Part shown: positions 17,627 to 25,173 of the stretch, in pieces
Numbering within the stretch: position 1 is the first letter of the stretch
Layout of the letters: the number at the start of each line of letters is the position of its first letter
NCBI RefSeq assembly: GCF_031951985.1
Contig: NZ_JAVLVU010000001.1
Location: 4,278,001-4,342,000 of the forward strand
Length of the DNA: 64,000 nucleotides
From: Mucilaginibacter terrae
GTDB lineage: Bacteria > Bacteroidota > Bacteroidia > Sphingobacteriales > Sphingobacteriaceae
Direction: 5' to 3'
Position numbers and translations under genes: made by a program
Notes under the pieces: model-generated
The model's database searches: none
Seen by the model: the letters and a program-made list of their open reading frames with translations, nothing else
Told to the model about the DNA's origin: nothing

Positions 17627-18233
17627 CGATCATAAGTTATTCAGAAGTGGTATTGCTGCCCTTATTAACAGTATACCCGGTTACGCAATAATGTACGAGG
17701 CTGGCAACGGCCTTGAGCTAAGCCGAAAGCTCACCCCTAAAACCAAACCACATATTATACTGCTTGATGTTAATATGCCGCAAATGAACGGTGTGGATAC
17801 CGCAAACTGGCTTAAAAACGAGTATCCTGATGTTAAGATCATTGTGCTATCCATGTTTGAAGATGCCGATAAGGTATTGGCTATGCTTAAATTGGGGGTA
17901 AAGGGGTATATGCTTAAAGATGCCGAACCTGAAGAATTTGCCCAGGCACTTAGTAAGGTAGCCAACAATGAAGTATACTTTCCTCCGTTTGTAACCAAGC
18001 ATCTGGTACATAACTTTAACCACTCCCAAGAAAAGGTTAAATTAAACAGCCGCGAAATTGAGTTTTTGAAGCTGGCGAGTACCGAAATGACCTATAAAGA
18101 AATTGCCGATAAGATGTGTGTAAGCGCCCGCACGGTTGACGGTTACCGCGACCAGCTTTTTGATAAGCTGCAAATTAAAAGTCGGGTGGGTTTGGTGTTA
18201 TATGCTATCAAAAGTAAGTTGATAGAAATATAA
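17592..18233 (+). CDS. NarL/FixJ-type response regulator
   Basis: Receiver domain with acidic pair Asp12-Asp13, phosphorylation site Asp59 in ILLDVNMPQMNG, and the conserved Lys in 'GYMLKDAEPEEF'. It is followed by a LuxR-type helix-turn-helix ('LNSREIEFLKLAS', 'YKEIADKMCVSARTVDGYRDQL'). I chose the ATG at 17592 because it starts just before the receiver beta-strand (TIQIVLVDDH); an upstream TTG is in frame but adds unlikely residues. It is the last gene of the four-gene signalling operon and probably regulates that operon or nearby envelope genes. Confidence 0.9.
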   Translation: MPTETIQIVLVDDHKLFRSGIAALINSIPGYAIMYEAGNGLELSRKLTPKTKPHIILLDVNMPQMNGVDTANWLKNEYPDVKIIVLSMFEDADKVLAMLKLGVKGYMLKDAEPEEFAQALSKVANNEVYFPPFVTKHLVHNFNHSQEKVKLNSREIEFLKLASTEMTYKEIADKMCVSARTVDGYRDQLFDKLQIKSRVGLVLYAIKSKLIEI

Positions 18234-18253
18234 TGGTGATTTTGTAAAAAACA

Positions 18254-18284
18254 AAAGCCCGATCAGTTTACCTGACCGGGCTTT
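18254..18284. terminator. Bidirectional terminator between convergent genes
   Basis: AAAGCCCGATCAG-TTTAC-CTGACCGGGCTTT, with a single mismatch in a 13-bp stem and A/T runs on both sides. It can end both the signalling operon and the minus-strand lipoprotein gene. Confidence 0.8.
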
Positions 18285-18314
18285 GCCACATCCAGCAATG
18301 TTGTTACTAAAGAA

Positions 18315-19367
18315 CTACTGGTATTGTATATAAATAGGTTGCGGTTTGTATTTCAACACTTCTTCGGGCGTAAGCATGTGGTGAGGCGCCTTTTTTAAAT
18401 CGTTTTTGTAGAAGAGTTTGAAACCGGTGAACTGAACAGGCTCAGGGAAAATATGGTTGCGGTAAGTACCCAGTTTAAGGTCGGGTTCGCCCCATCCGTC
18501 CATATCAATAATTACCTGCACTTCGGGGCGCAGTTTAATGTTTTTGTAGTTGGTTACCATTTTACGGGTAAAGCGGTGTACAACAAGCATTTTTGGAGGC
18601 AGGTTGTATTTTTTAACTAAACCGGCCAAATACTGGCTGGCATAGTTAATATCTGCAGCATCATATGTGCCAATTTTTTTGCCCGGCTTGCTACCGTCTT
18701 TCATCGAAAACTCTGGGTCCATACCAAAATGCACGTTAGGCATTTGCAGGTATTTCTCTAACAGCGGTAACTCGCTTTGTATGGTGCTCAAGGCAACCTG
18801 CACATCTAAAAATACCAAAGCATTACCTTTTTTGGCAATAGATAATACCGTATCGATTTGTTTAAACGGCATGCGGTAACGGTATTTACCATCGGCACCG
18901 GCTGCGCCTTGTGCTACTACGGCAATATAATGCAGGGCAGGTTGTACCGGTGTTTTCGGATCGGCTTTTTCCCAGGCTTTAACCTCGGTTTTTAGTTTGG
19001 CCAGCATTTCTTTTGGCGGTAATTCGCCCAAAATGCCCATTTTTTTGCTGAATAAGTTGCCGTAAAAAGCTACCACACGTTTGTATGGCAATACGGCTCC
19101 GCCAACCGGGTAAGGCTGTTTTTTTACAGGCCAGCGGCCGGTTGTATCGCCATTGGCTAAACGTACCAGCAAGCTGTCATATTTAGCCGTATCAATAGGG
19201 GTAGTATTTATTCTTAGCGTGTCTTCAGCAGTTTTAGTTGTGGAGACAGTTTTTTTTGTCGAATCGGTTTTACCAGCCGGTTTACCATTACCTGTGCAAC
19301 TGGTCAACAATACAAACGACGATAATAAAACAGACGAAGAAAAGAGCAGGTTTTTAAATTTCATCAT
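18315..19367 (-). CDS. Lipoprotein with a barrel-like domain, unknown function
   Basis: The 350-residue product has a lipoprotein signal (lipobox LLTSC), a Thr/Lys-rich linker, and a conserved globular domain from about residue 95. Recurrent beta-strand ends with acidic residues ('VVAFYGNLFSKKMG', 'ALVFLDVQVALSTIQSELP', 'NVHFGMDPEFSMKDG', 'MLVVHRFTRKMV', 'VQVIIDMDGWGEPD') suggest a TIM-barrel-like, possibly glycoside-hydrolase-like fold. I know similar proteins from other bacteria only as uncharacterised. It probably sits on the envelope. It is transcribed alone, with terminators on both sides. Confidence 0.65.
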   Translation of the reverse strand: MMKFKNLLFSSSVLLSSFVLLTSCTGNGKPAGKTDSTKKTVSTTKTAEDTLRINTTPIDTAKYDSLLVRLANGDTTGRWPVKKQPYPVGGAVLPYKRVVAFYGNLFSKKMGILGELPPKEMLAKLKTEVKAWEKADPKTPVQPALHYIAVVAQGAAGADGKYRYRMPFKQIDTVLSIAKKGNALVFLDVQVALSTIQSELPLLEKYLQMPNVHFGMDPEFSMKDGSKPGKKIGTYDAADINYASQYLAGLVKKYNLPPKMLVVHRFTRKMVTNYKNIKLRPEVQVIIDMDGWGEPDLKLGTYRNHIFPEPVQFTGFKLFYKNDLKKAPHHMLTPEEVLKYKPQPIYIQYQ

Positions 19368-19489
19368 AAAGGTAGCCTTGCAGGCTTAATAACTTGCAGT
19401 ATGTAATATTTTAGTACCAATAAAATTATTTACCTATCAGTACGTTGTAAATATAAATATTGCCTTTGTTACTTCCCCTTAAAATTCAA

Positions 19490-20371
19490 TTAAATTTTAT
19501 AAAACTTTCCAAATACGCCCAGCGGTAATTTAGGACCTGCGGTGGCTTGCAGGTATAGTTCACCTATTTCTAAATTTTCTACTTTAGGGTTTGCGCTGCG
19601 AATTAAATTCTCCACAATAACCGACGAAAAACCAAGCGAGTAGGTATTGAGTATGAGGAAATGTTCCTGCGGATCTAAGAGTTGCATTACATCGTTCATC
19701 ATCTCGGTAATATGGTCTTCCAGCTTCCATTTTTCGCCGTTGGGGCCGTGGCCATAGGCAGGAGGATCGAGTATAATGCCGTTGTATTTTTTGCCACGTT
19801 TAATTTCGCGTTTAACAAACTTCAGTGCGTCTTCAACCACCCAGCGTATATCTTTAAGGTTCGATATTTCCTGGTTTTCGTTAGCCCAGGTAACCACCTG
19901 CTTAATCGAATCAACGTGCGTAGTATCGGCCCCGGCCGATTGTGCAATGAGCGATGCGCCACCGGTATAGGCAAACAGGTTTAATACTTTTGGCTTATTA
20001 GTTTTAAAGCGCTTTACGTTCTGTGCAATATAATCCCAGTTTACAGCCTGCTCGGGGAATACGCCAACGTGTTTAAACGAGGTCATGGCCATGCGCAATT
20101 TGATGGCAGCATCATTGTTTTTGTATTCAATATGCCAGCGGTCGGGCGTTTTAGGGTTCTTTTTTATCCATTCGCCGGCAGTGGCCGAACGGCCTTTAAA
20201 GCGAATATCATGGCGTTTTTGCCATTCGGCATCGGTGAGGGTTTTACCCCAAACGGCTTGCGGCTCGGGGCGTATCAATACAACATTTCCAAAACGTTCC
20301 AGCTTTTCAAAATCGCCGCAATCAATCAGTTCGTAATCTTTCCAGTGCGTTGGAGTAAGGAGTTGGATCAT
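19490..20371 (-). CDS. Class I SAM-dependent methyltransferase, RlmI/RlmK-like
   Basis: The 293-residue protein has a short N-terminal domain and a Rossmann methyltransferase domain: SAM loop 'NLFAYTGGASLIAQ' (about 145-158), acidic 'THVDSIKQVV', 'WVVEDALKFV', and the LDPPAYGHG motif, the typical [ND]PP[FY]-like site of base methyltransferases. It resembles the part of the RlmI/RlmK family that methylates 23S rRNA bases, without the PUA domain. The substrate is unproven. A perfect -7 box lies 45 bases upstream. Confidence 0.8.
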   Translation of the reverse strand: MIQLLTPTHWKDYELIDCGDFEKLERFGNVVLIRPEPQAVWGKTLTDAEWQKRHDIRFKGRSATAGEWIKKNPKTPDRWHIEYKNNDAAIKLRMAMTSFKHVGVFPEQAVNWDYIAQNVKRFKTNKPKVLNLFAYTGGASLIAQSAGADTTHVDSIKQVVTWANENQEISNLKDIRWVVEDALKFVKREIKRGKKYNGIILDPPAYGHGPNGEKWKLEDHITEMMNDVMQLLDPQEHFLILNTYSLGFSSVIVENLIRSANPKVENLEIGELYLQATAGPKLPLGVFGKFYKI

Positions 20372-20416
20372 TCTATTCGGATTATCTTGTTGTCTGTTTT
20401 GAATGGTTAGACTTTA

Positions 20417-20424
20417 CAAAGTTA
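20417..20424 (-). promoter_or_regulatory. Candidate -7 box (TAACTTTG) for the 20371 methyltransferase
   Basis: TAACTTTG on the minus strand fits TAnnTTTG exactly and gives a leader of about 40 bases. No convincing TTG lies at -33. Confidence 0.45.
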
Positions 20425-20511
20425 CAAAAAGTGAACTATGATGCACCTCACTTTTCATATATTGCCTATTGTATGCCAATTGAGTATAAAAAAGGTATTA
20501 ACAAAAAAATA

Positions 20512-21192
20512 ATGGAAATTGATCTTACAGATTGGAAGCTTGATTCAAAATATAATGATGACAAACGTTTGGTTACGGTAACCATTCATTTAAAATACCC
20601 TGAAATAGACTCCTTTCTTGGACTGAAACCTATAAAAAGAATAAAACAACTAAATAAGGACCAGATTAATAAATTGAATGCGCTCCTAATGTTTAATGTT
20701 TTAACTGATTACGAAGTAATAGGTACACCGAAGAGGCCAAGAGGGATTAAAGCAACTTTGGCCCTAAATTCATTAAAGAAAATTGAAGGCGATAATTTGT
20801 ATAGTGGTGTTACTGTGCACAATGTAACGCATGCAAAAAAGCGGCCTGTAAAAAGTGAGCCAGGTACAAAGTTCTATTGTGTTAAGATGACCGTTTTGAT
20901 AGAAATAGAGAAGTTGAAAAGTAAGAAACAAGACATTGAAGAGAGATTTGTCTTAATCAAAGCTACTTCGGCAGATGACGCTTATGAAAAATTAGAACTT
21001 CAAAAAGACAGCTATGTTAATCATTATCTAAATCCATATGGTAGGTTAGTTAGATGGCGAATAGATAGCTTTGATGATTGTTACGAAACTGATATTTTTT
21101 CACCAAAAGATATAGTTTCAGCTGAAGGCGTTGAAGTGTTTTCGAAATTGAAATCTAAAAAGCGTAAATCAGTTTGGGATGGTAAATTATAA
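20512..21192 (+). CDS. Hypothetical protein with a C-terminal DUF4288-like domain
   Basis: The protein is rich in Lys, Glu and Asn. Its C-terminal half ('FYCVKMTVLIEIE', 'EERFVLIKATSADDAYEKLELQ', 'YGRLVRWRIDSFDDCYET', 'GVEVFSKL') looks like the DUF4288 domain, small proteins with possible immunity-type roles. The N-terminal half is unrecognised. The start is uncertain: ATG at 20512 (226 residues), ATG at 20473, or GTG at 20431 (253 residues). The gene is clearly more A/T-rich than its neighbours and stands alone, which may mean recent acquisition. It shares a terminator-like hairpin with the convergent mlaF gene. Confidence 0.55.
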   Translation: MEIDLTDWKLDSKYNDDKRLVTVTIHLKYPEIDSFLGLKPIKRIKQLNKDQINKLNALLMFNVLTDYEVIGTPKRPRGIKATLALNSLKKIEGDNLYSGVTVHNVTHAKKRPVKSEPGTKFYCVKMTVLIEIEKLKSKKQDIEERFVLIKATSADDAYEKLELQKDSYVNHYLNPYGRLVRWRIDSFDDCYETDIFSPKDIVSAEGVEVFSKLKSKKRKSVWDGKL

Positions 21193-21218
21193 GAAATTGT
21201 CCCATCTCTTATAATTTA
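21183..21218. terminator. Bidirectional terminator-like hairpin
   Basis: Perfect 12-bp stem TAAATTATAAGA/TCTTATAATTTA with a 12-base loop, overlapping the stop codon of the plus-strand gene and preceding the end of mlaF. It is A/T-rich, so the strength is uncertain. Confidence 0.55.
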
Positions 21219-21229
21219 TTCGTATTAAT

Positions 21230-21982
21230 CTACAACTTCTCTCTCGCCGCCTGTGTAAACTTGCTGGCAAATACAAAGTCGTTCAGCTCCTGGTTATCGG
21301 TATGGGCAATGTCTTTATTAGTACCTTCCCATGCTTTTTTACCTTGGTGTAAAAAGATAATATGATCGCCAATACCCATTACCGAGTTCATATCGTGGGT
21401 TACAATAACGGTGGTTATTTTATATTCCTGGGTAAGCTCATTAATCAATTCGTCAATTACAATGGAGGTTTTTGGGTCGAGGCCCGAGTTGGGCTCATCC
21501 ACAAAAAGGTACTTGGGTTCCATGGCAATGGCGCGGGCAATGCCCACACGCTTCTTCATACCGCCCGATAGTTCGGCCGGGTAAAGCTTGTTTTTGTCTT
21601 TTAGGTTAACCCGGCCCAAACAAAAATTTGCACGGTCTAACTTTTCCGATTTGCTCATTTCAGAAAAAAGGTTGAGCGGAAACATGATGTTTTCCTCCAC
21701 TGTCATCGAATCAAATAAAGCTGAGTTTTGGAACAGCATACCAATTTCTTTACGAATAGGCACGCGTTGCTCAAAATCCATCTCGGTAAAATCTTCGCCG
21801 CTAAAAATCACTTTGCCTTTAGTAGGTTCGTGCAAGCCTACAATACATTTAAGTAAGGTAGTTTTACCCGATCCCGACCCGCCGATGATGAGATTGTTTT
21901 TTCCTGCTTCAAATTTGGCGCTTATACCTTTCAGTACTTCATTGTCGCCAAACGTTTTAAAAATATCTTGTATCTCGATCAT
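21230..21982 (-). CDS. mlaF: Lipid-transport ABC ATPase, MlaF type
   Basis: The 250-residue ATPase has Walker A GGSGSGKT (34-41), the signature LSGGMKKRVGIARA, and Walker B 'YLFVDEPNSGLDP' with 'VIVTHDMNSVMGIGDHI'. The methionine/lysine form of the signature and the partner permease place it in the MlaF/Ttg2A group, which drives phospholipid movement between the inner and outer membranes. Its start overlaps mlaE by four bases (ATGA). The MCE-domain protein (MlaD) that usually completes the complex is not encoded next to it here. Confidence 0.85.
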   Translation of the reverse strand: MIEIQDIFKTFGDNEVLKGISAKFEAGKNNLIIGGSGSGKTTLLKCIVGLHEPTKGKVIFSGEDFTEMDFEQRVPIRKEIGMLFQNSALFDSMTVEENIMFPLNLFSEMSKSEKLDRANFCLGRVNLKDKNKLYPAELSGGMKKRVGIARAIAMEPKYLFVDEPNSGLDPKTSIVIDELINELTQEYKITTVIVTHDMNSVMGIGDHIIFLHQGKKAWEGTNKDIAHTDNQELNDFVFASKFTQAAREKL

Positions 21983-22710
21983 AGCATTGCGCTCGTAATA
22001 ATTAAATCAGCAAAAAGAATAAAAATACAGCTGTATACCACGCCGGTAGTAGCCGATTGGCCAACTTCTAAAGCGCCGCCGCTGGTATAAAAACCCTGGT
22101 AAGCGCAAACAGAGGTAATAATAAAGCCGTAGAAAAATGCTTTTACCAACGCAACCTGTATAATAATAGGATTAAAACCATCGCGTAAGCCCATTACATA
22201 ATCGGTGGTTGGAATATCGCCGGTAAAGGCACATGCTAAATATCCACCCAAAATGCCTAATACCATGGAGTAAATTACCAGTAACGGAATCATGGTTATG
22301 CCGGCAAATATTTTGGGCGCAATTAAATACCCCGGCGCATTTACTCCCATAATTTCAAGGGCGTCAATTTGCTCGGTTACCCGCATAGTGCCAATTTGTG
22401 AAGCAATGCTTGAGCCCACCCGGCCAGCCAGTACCAGTGCCGATATGGTTGGGCTAAACTCTAATATGGTCGAATCGCGCGCAATGCTGCCGGCAATGCT
22501 GCGTGGTACCAGCGGACTGGCCAGCTGGAACGCTACCTGTATGGTAGCTACCGCGCCTATGAACACCGAAATAATACCGATAATACCCATTGAACCTATG
22601 CCTATGGACACCATCTCGCGCATAATTTCGCCCCAGTAAACTGAAAATTTCTCGGGCTTTTTTAAGCTTAAGCGTATGAGCAGTATGTACCTGCCTAAAG
22701 TTGAAAACAT
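21979..22710 (-). CDS. mlaE: Lipid-transport ABC permease, MlaE type
   Basis: The 243-residue membrane protein has the MlaE/Ttg2B family pattern: an N-terminal amphipathic segment, then 'SIGSMGIIGIISVFIGAVATIQ', 'FSPTISALVLAGRVGSSIASQIGTM' and 'EQIDALEIMGVNAPGYLIAPK' (seen in parts), with five or so helices. It forms the membrane part of the Mla-like transporter with the downstream ATPase. The gene is divergent from the SDR gene at 22794. Confidence 0.88.
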   Translation of the reverse strand: MFSTLGRYILLIRLSLKKPEKFSVYWGEIMREMVSIGIGSMGIIGIISVFIGAVATIQVAFQLASPLVPRSIAGSIARDSTILEFSPTISALVLAGRVGSSIASQIGTMRVTEQIDALEIMGVNAPGYLIAPKIFAGITMIPLLVIYSMVLGILGGYLACAFTGDIPTTDYVMGLRDGFNPIIIQVALVKAFFYGFIITSVCAYQGFYTSGGALEVGQSATTGVVYSCIFILFADLIITSAML

Positions 22711-22793
22711 GAATGTTGGTATATATGTGCGTTAAAAATACATTTTTATGCTTACGCTTTACAGCAATAAGCTAATTTGACTTACTTTTAAAC

Positions 22794-23498
22794 ATGGAAA
22801 ACGCCCTCATAACCGGTGCCACTCAAGGCATAGGCCGCGCAATTGCGCTTGCATTTGCTAAACAAGGAATAAGTATGGCAATTTGTTCGCGCAATGTGAA
22901 AGATTTGGAAAACCTTAAAAATGAACTCCTCGATACAAACCCCAATATACAAGTAATTGCCCACCCGGCCGATTGTAGTAAGAAAGTCGAAGTGCTTGCA
23001 TTTGCGCAGGCTGCGCAAGACAAACTGGGCTTTATAAAAATAGTTGTAAACAATGTAGGCGCATTTATACCATCGTTAGTGTTGGATGATGCTGATGGTG
23101 CTTTTGAAACCATGATGAATACCAACCTGATGCCTGCCTATGAACTTTACCGTTTTTTGGGTAAAAACATGCAGCAGGAGCGTAGCGGACACATTTTTAA
23201 CATATGTTCGGCAGCTTCAAAAAGTCCGGCAATAAATGCTGGTACTTATAGTGTAACAAAAGCTGCGCTGTATAGTCTTAATACTGTAATGAAGCTCGAA
23301 ATGCAGGCTTACAACGTAAAAGTTACCGCTGTGCTGCCAGGCTCAACATTAACAGGCTCCTGGGCCGGAACGGAAGTGCACCCTTCCCGGTTTGTGATGC
23401 CAGAAGATGTAGCCGCAGCCATCATAACTGCTTACAACATGAGTGTTGGCGCTAACACTGATGAAATTGTGATAAAGCCGGTTTCGGGACAGATTTAA
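22794..23498 (+). CDS. Short-chain dehydrogenase/reductase
   Basis: A 234-residue classical SDR: cofactor motif TGATQGIGR near the N-terminus, 'NNVGAF', catalytic Ser in 'NICSAASKS' and the Tyr/Lys pair in YSVTK (about residue 148), followed by 'VTAVLPGSTLTGSW'. Arg at the end of beta-2 ('ICSRNVKDL') suggests NADPH preference. The substrate cannot be predicted. PspC and LiaF-like genes follow within 24 bases, so they may share a transcript. Confidence 0.85.
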   Translation: MENALITGATQGIGRAIALAFAKQGISMAICSRNVKDLENLKNELLDTNPNIQVIAHPADCSKKVEVLAFAQAAQDKLGFIKIVVNNVGAFIPSLVLDDADGAFETMMNTNLMPAYELYRFLGKNMQQERSGHIFNICSAASKSPAINAGTYSVTKAALYSLNTVMKLEMQAYNVKVTAVLPGSTLTGSWAGTEVHPSRFVMPEDVAAAIITAYNMSVGANTDEIVIKPVSGQI

Positions 23499-23521
23499 CT
23501 GAACCATTAAAGCTTAACAAA

Positions 23522-24013
23522 ATGAACAACTATCATAATTATAACAAAAAATTATACCGCGACGAGCAAAATAAAATGATTGGCGGTGTATGTAAAGGCC
23601 TGGCCGATTATTTCGACATCGATGTATCCATAGTTCGTGCCATATTCCTGCTGTTCCTGGTTTTAAAAGGCGGCGGCGTGTTAATCTATATCATTTTGAT
23701 GATCGTATTACCTAAAAAGCCTATTGGCTATTTTAACCCGGGTGTTGATTATACTGTACCGCCCCAGGCCGATTCGGCTCAGCCTTTTGCCTTTGAGCCT
23801 GAGCCCAAACGTAAAAATAGTAATGTGGGTTTAATAGCCGGTTTATTACTCATCTTTTTTGGCCTCATACTAACGCTTGATGAGTTTGACGTAATACCCA
23901 ACTGGGATTTTAGTCACCTGTGGCCTGTTCCGCTGGTAGCTATTGGCCTGATACTTATATTCACTTCGGGCAAAAAAGAAAAACAACTTGATCCTAAACC
24001 TCCAATTGAATAA
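23522..24013 (+). CDS. PspC-domain envelope-stress protein
   Basis: The N-terminal 70 residues form a PspC domain: 'KKLYRDEQNKMIGGVCKGLADYFDIDVSIVRAIF' (in parts) followed by a membrane helix ending 'LPKKP'. A Pro-rich linker and a second hydrophobic region ('VGLIAGLLLIFFGLILTL', 'HLWPVPLVAIGLILIF') resemble the LiaF/LiaI-type transmembrane module. PspC proteins sense or answer membrane stress. The next gene, four bases downstream, carries the same kind of module plus a LiaF-like C-terminal domain. Confidence 0.85.
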   Translation: MNNYHNYNKKLYRDEQNKMIGGVCKGLADYFDIDVSIVRAIFLLFLVLKGGGVLIYIILMIVLPKKPIGYFNPGVDYTVPPQADSAQPFAFEPEPKRKNSNVGLIAGLLLIFFGLILTLDEFDVIPNWDFSHLWPVPLVAIGLILIFTSGKKEKQLDPKPPIE

Positions 24014-24017
24014 CACC

Positions 24018-24977
24018 ATGAGAAACGACAGATTATTTTCGGGGCTGGTACTGGTTATTATCGGCGCCGTATTTTTACTCAACAGTTTTAATGTTATTGA
24101 TTTTAACTGGTGGAACTTGTTTAGGTTGTGGCCCATATTTCTGGTAATTGGTGGGGTAAACCTGCTGTTATCAAATACTAAAGCAGTATGGGCAACAGTA
24201 GTAAAAGTAGCTGTGTTGTTAATAGGGGTAGGCTTCTTGTTGTTTGCCAACACCAAACATTACAATCATTCAAGACCGTTTTGGCATTTTAATTTTAAAG
24301 ATGATGACGATGGTATTGAGTTTAGTGATGGCGATATAAAAGAAAGGAAAGGCGATAGCGTAGTTTATCAGCAAAAGTACAATGATGAGAAATATGTGCA
24401 TTTGAATATTGCCGGTGGTGCCACTTCTTATAAACTGGAAAGTGCTTCCGACAGTCTTTTTAAGGCATTAACCTACCAAAGCTTTGGCGATTATTCGTTC
24501 ACCATGTCAAAAGACGATTCGCTTACCACGCTCAACTTCAACATGAAAGGGCACAATAACAAATTTCATTGGGATAGCGACCACATGAACGAAGCTCGTT
24601 TGAGTTTAAGCCCTATTCCGGTTTGGGATATTGAACTTAAAGGCGGCGCTGCCGAAGTCGATTTTGATTTTACAAAGTTCAAAATTCGTAGCGTTGAAAT
24701 TAACGGTGGAGCAACATCTTCAAAAATAAGGATGGGTGCAACGGTGCCGGTATCTACACTAAGTGTAAACGCAGGTGCATCTGAAGTAGAAATATGGGTA
24801 CCAAAAAATGCCGGTTGTGATATTGACATGCGCGGCGGTTTAACCTCCAAAAGCTTTGATGATTTCACTAAAGTGAGCGGTAATCATTATGTTACCCCTG
24901 ATTTTGATAAAGCAACCAACAAAATCTATTTAAAATTCAGAGGAGGCGTATCAGACTTTAAAGTAAAACGATATTAA
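24018..24977 (+). CDS. LiaF-like membrane protein (LiaI/F transmembrane module plus beta domain)
   Basis: The 319-residue product has three or four N-terminal helices ('LFSGLVLVIIGAVFLLNSF', 'LWPIFLVIGGVNLLL') and then a soluble repeat-like beta domain ('LNIAGGATSYKL', 'IELKGGAAEVDFDFTKFKI', 'VNAGASEVEIWVPKNAG', 'KFRGGVSDFKV'). This C-terminal pattern is that of LiaF/DUF2154-type domains. Together with the PspC gene it forms a likely envelope-stress pair. The ATG at 24018 follows the PspC stop by four bases. A hairpin terminator follows. Confidence 0.8.
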   Translation: MRNDRLFSGLVLVIIGAVFLLNSFNVIDFNWWNLFRLWPIFLVIGGVNLLLSNTKAVWATVVKVAVLLIGVGFLLFANTKHYNHSRPFWHFNFKDDDDGIEFSDGDIKERKGDSVVYQQKYNDEKYVHLNIAGGATSYKLESASDSLFKALTYQSFGDYSFTMSKDDSLTTLNFNMKGHNNKFHWDSDHMNEARLSLSPIPVWDIELKGGAAEVDFDFTKFKIRSVEINGGATSSKIRMGATVPVSTLSVNAGASEVEIWVPKNAGCDIDMRGGLTSKSFDDFTKVSGNHYVTPDFDKATNKIYLKFRGGVSDFKVKRY

Positions 24978-25002
24978 GCGATTTTTTTTCAACTGATTGA
25001 TG

Positions 25003-25037
25003 AAAGGGCGGTTTCTTTTAAAGAGAAATCGCCCTTT
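25003..25037 (+). terminator. Terminator after the LiaF-like gene
   Basis: AAAGGGCGGTTTC.../...GAAATCGCCCTTT hairpin with one G-T pair, followed by a T-rich stretch (GTGTTTTG). Confidence 0.7.
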
Positions 25038-25173
25038 GTGTTTTGAGTAGGAAAAATTCAGTGTGTTTAAAGATATTTTGTATAGTAATCTTTATAAAAA
25101 GCTATTTCTTTTGGAATTTATAGTAATAATTAATTTACCTTATTAGTATATTACGCAATCAATTACTACTACT

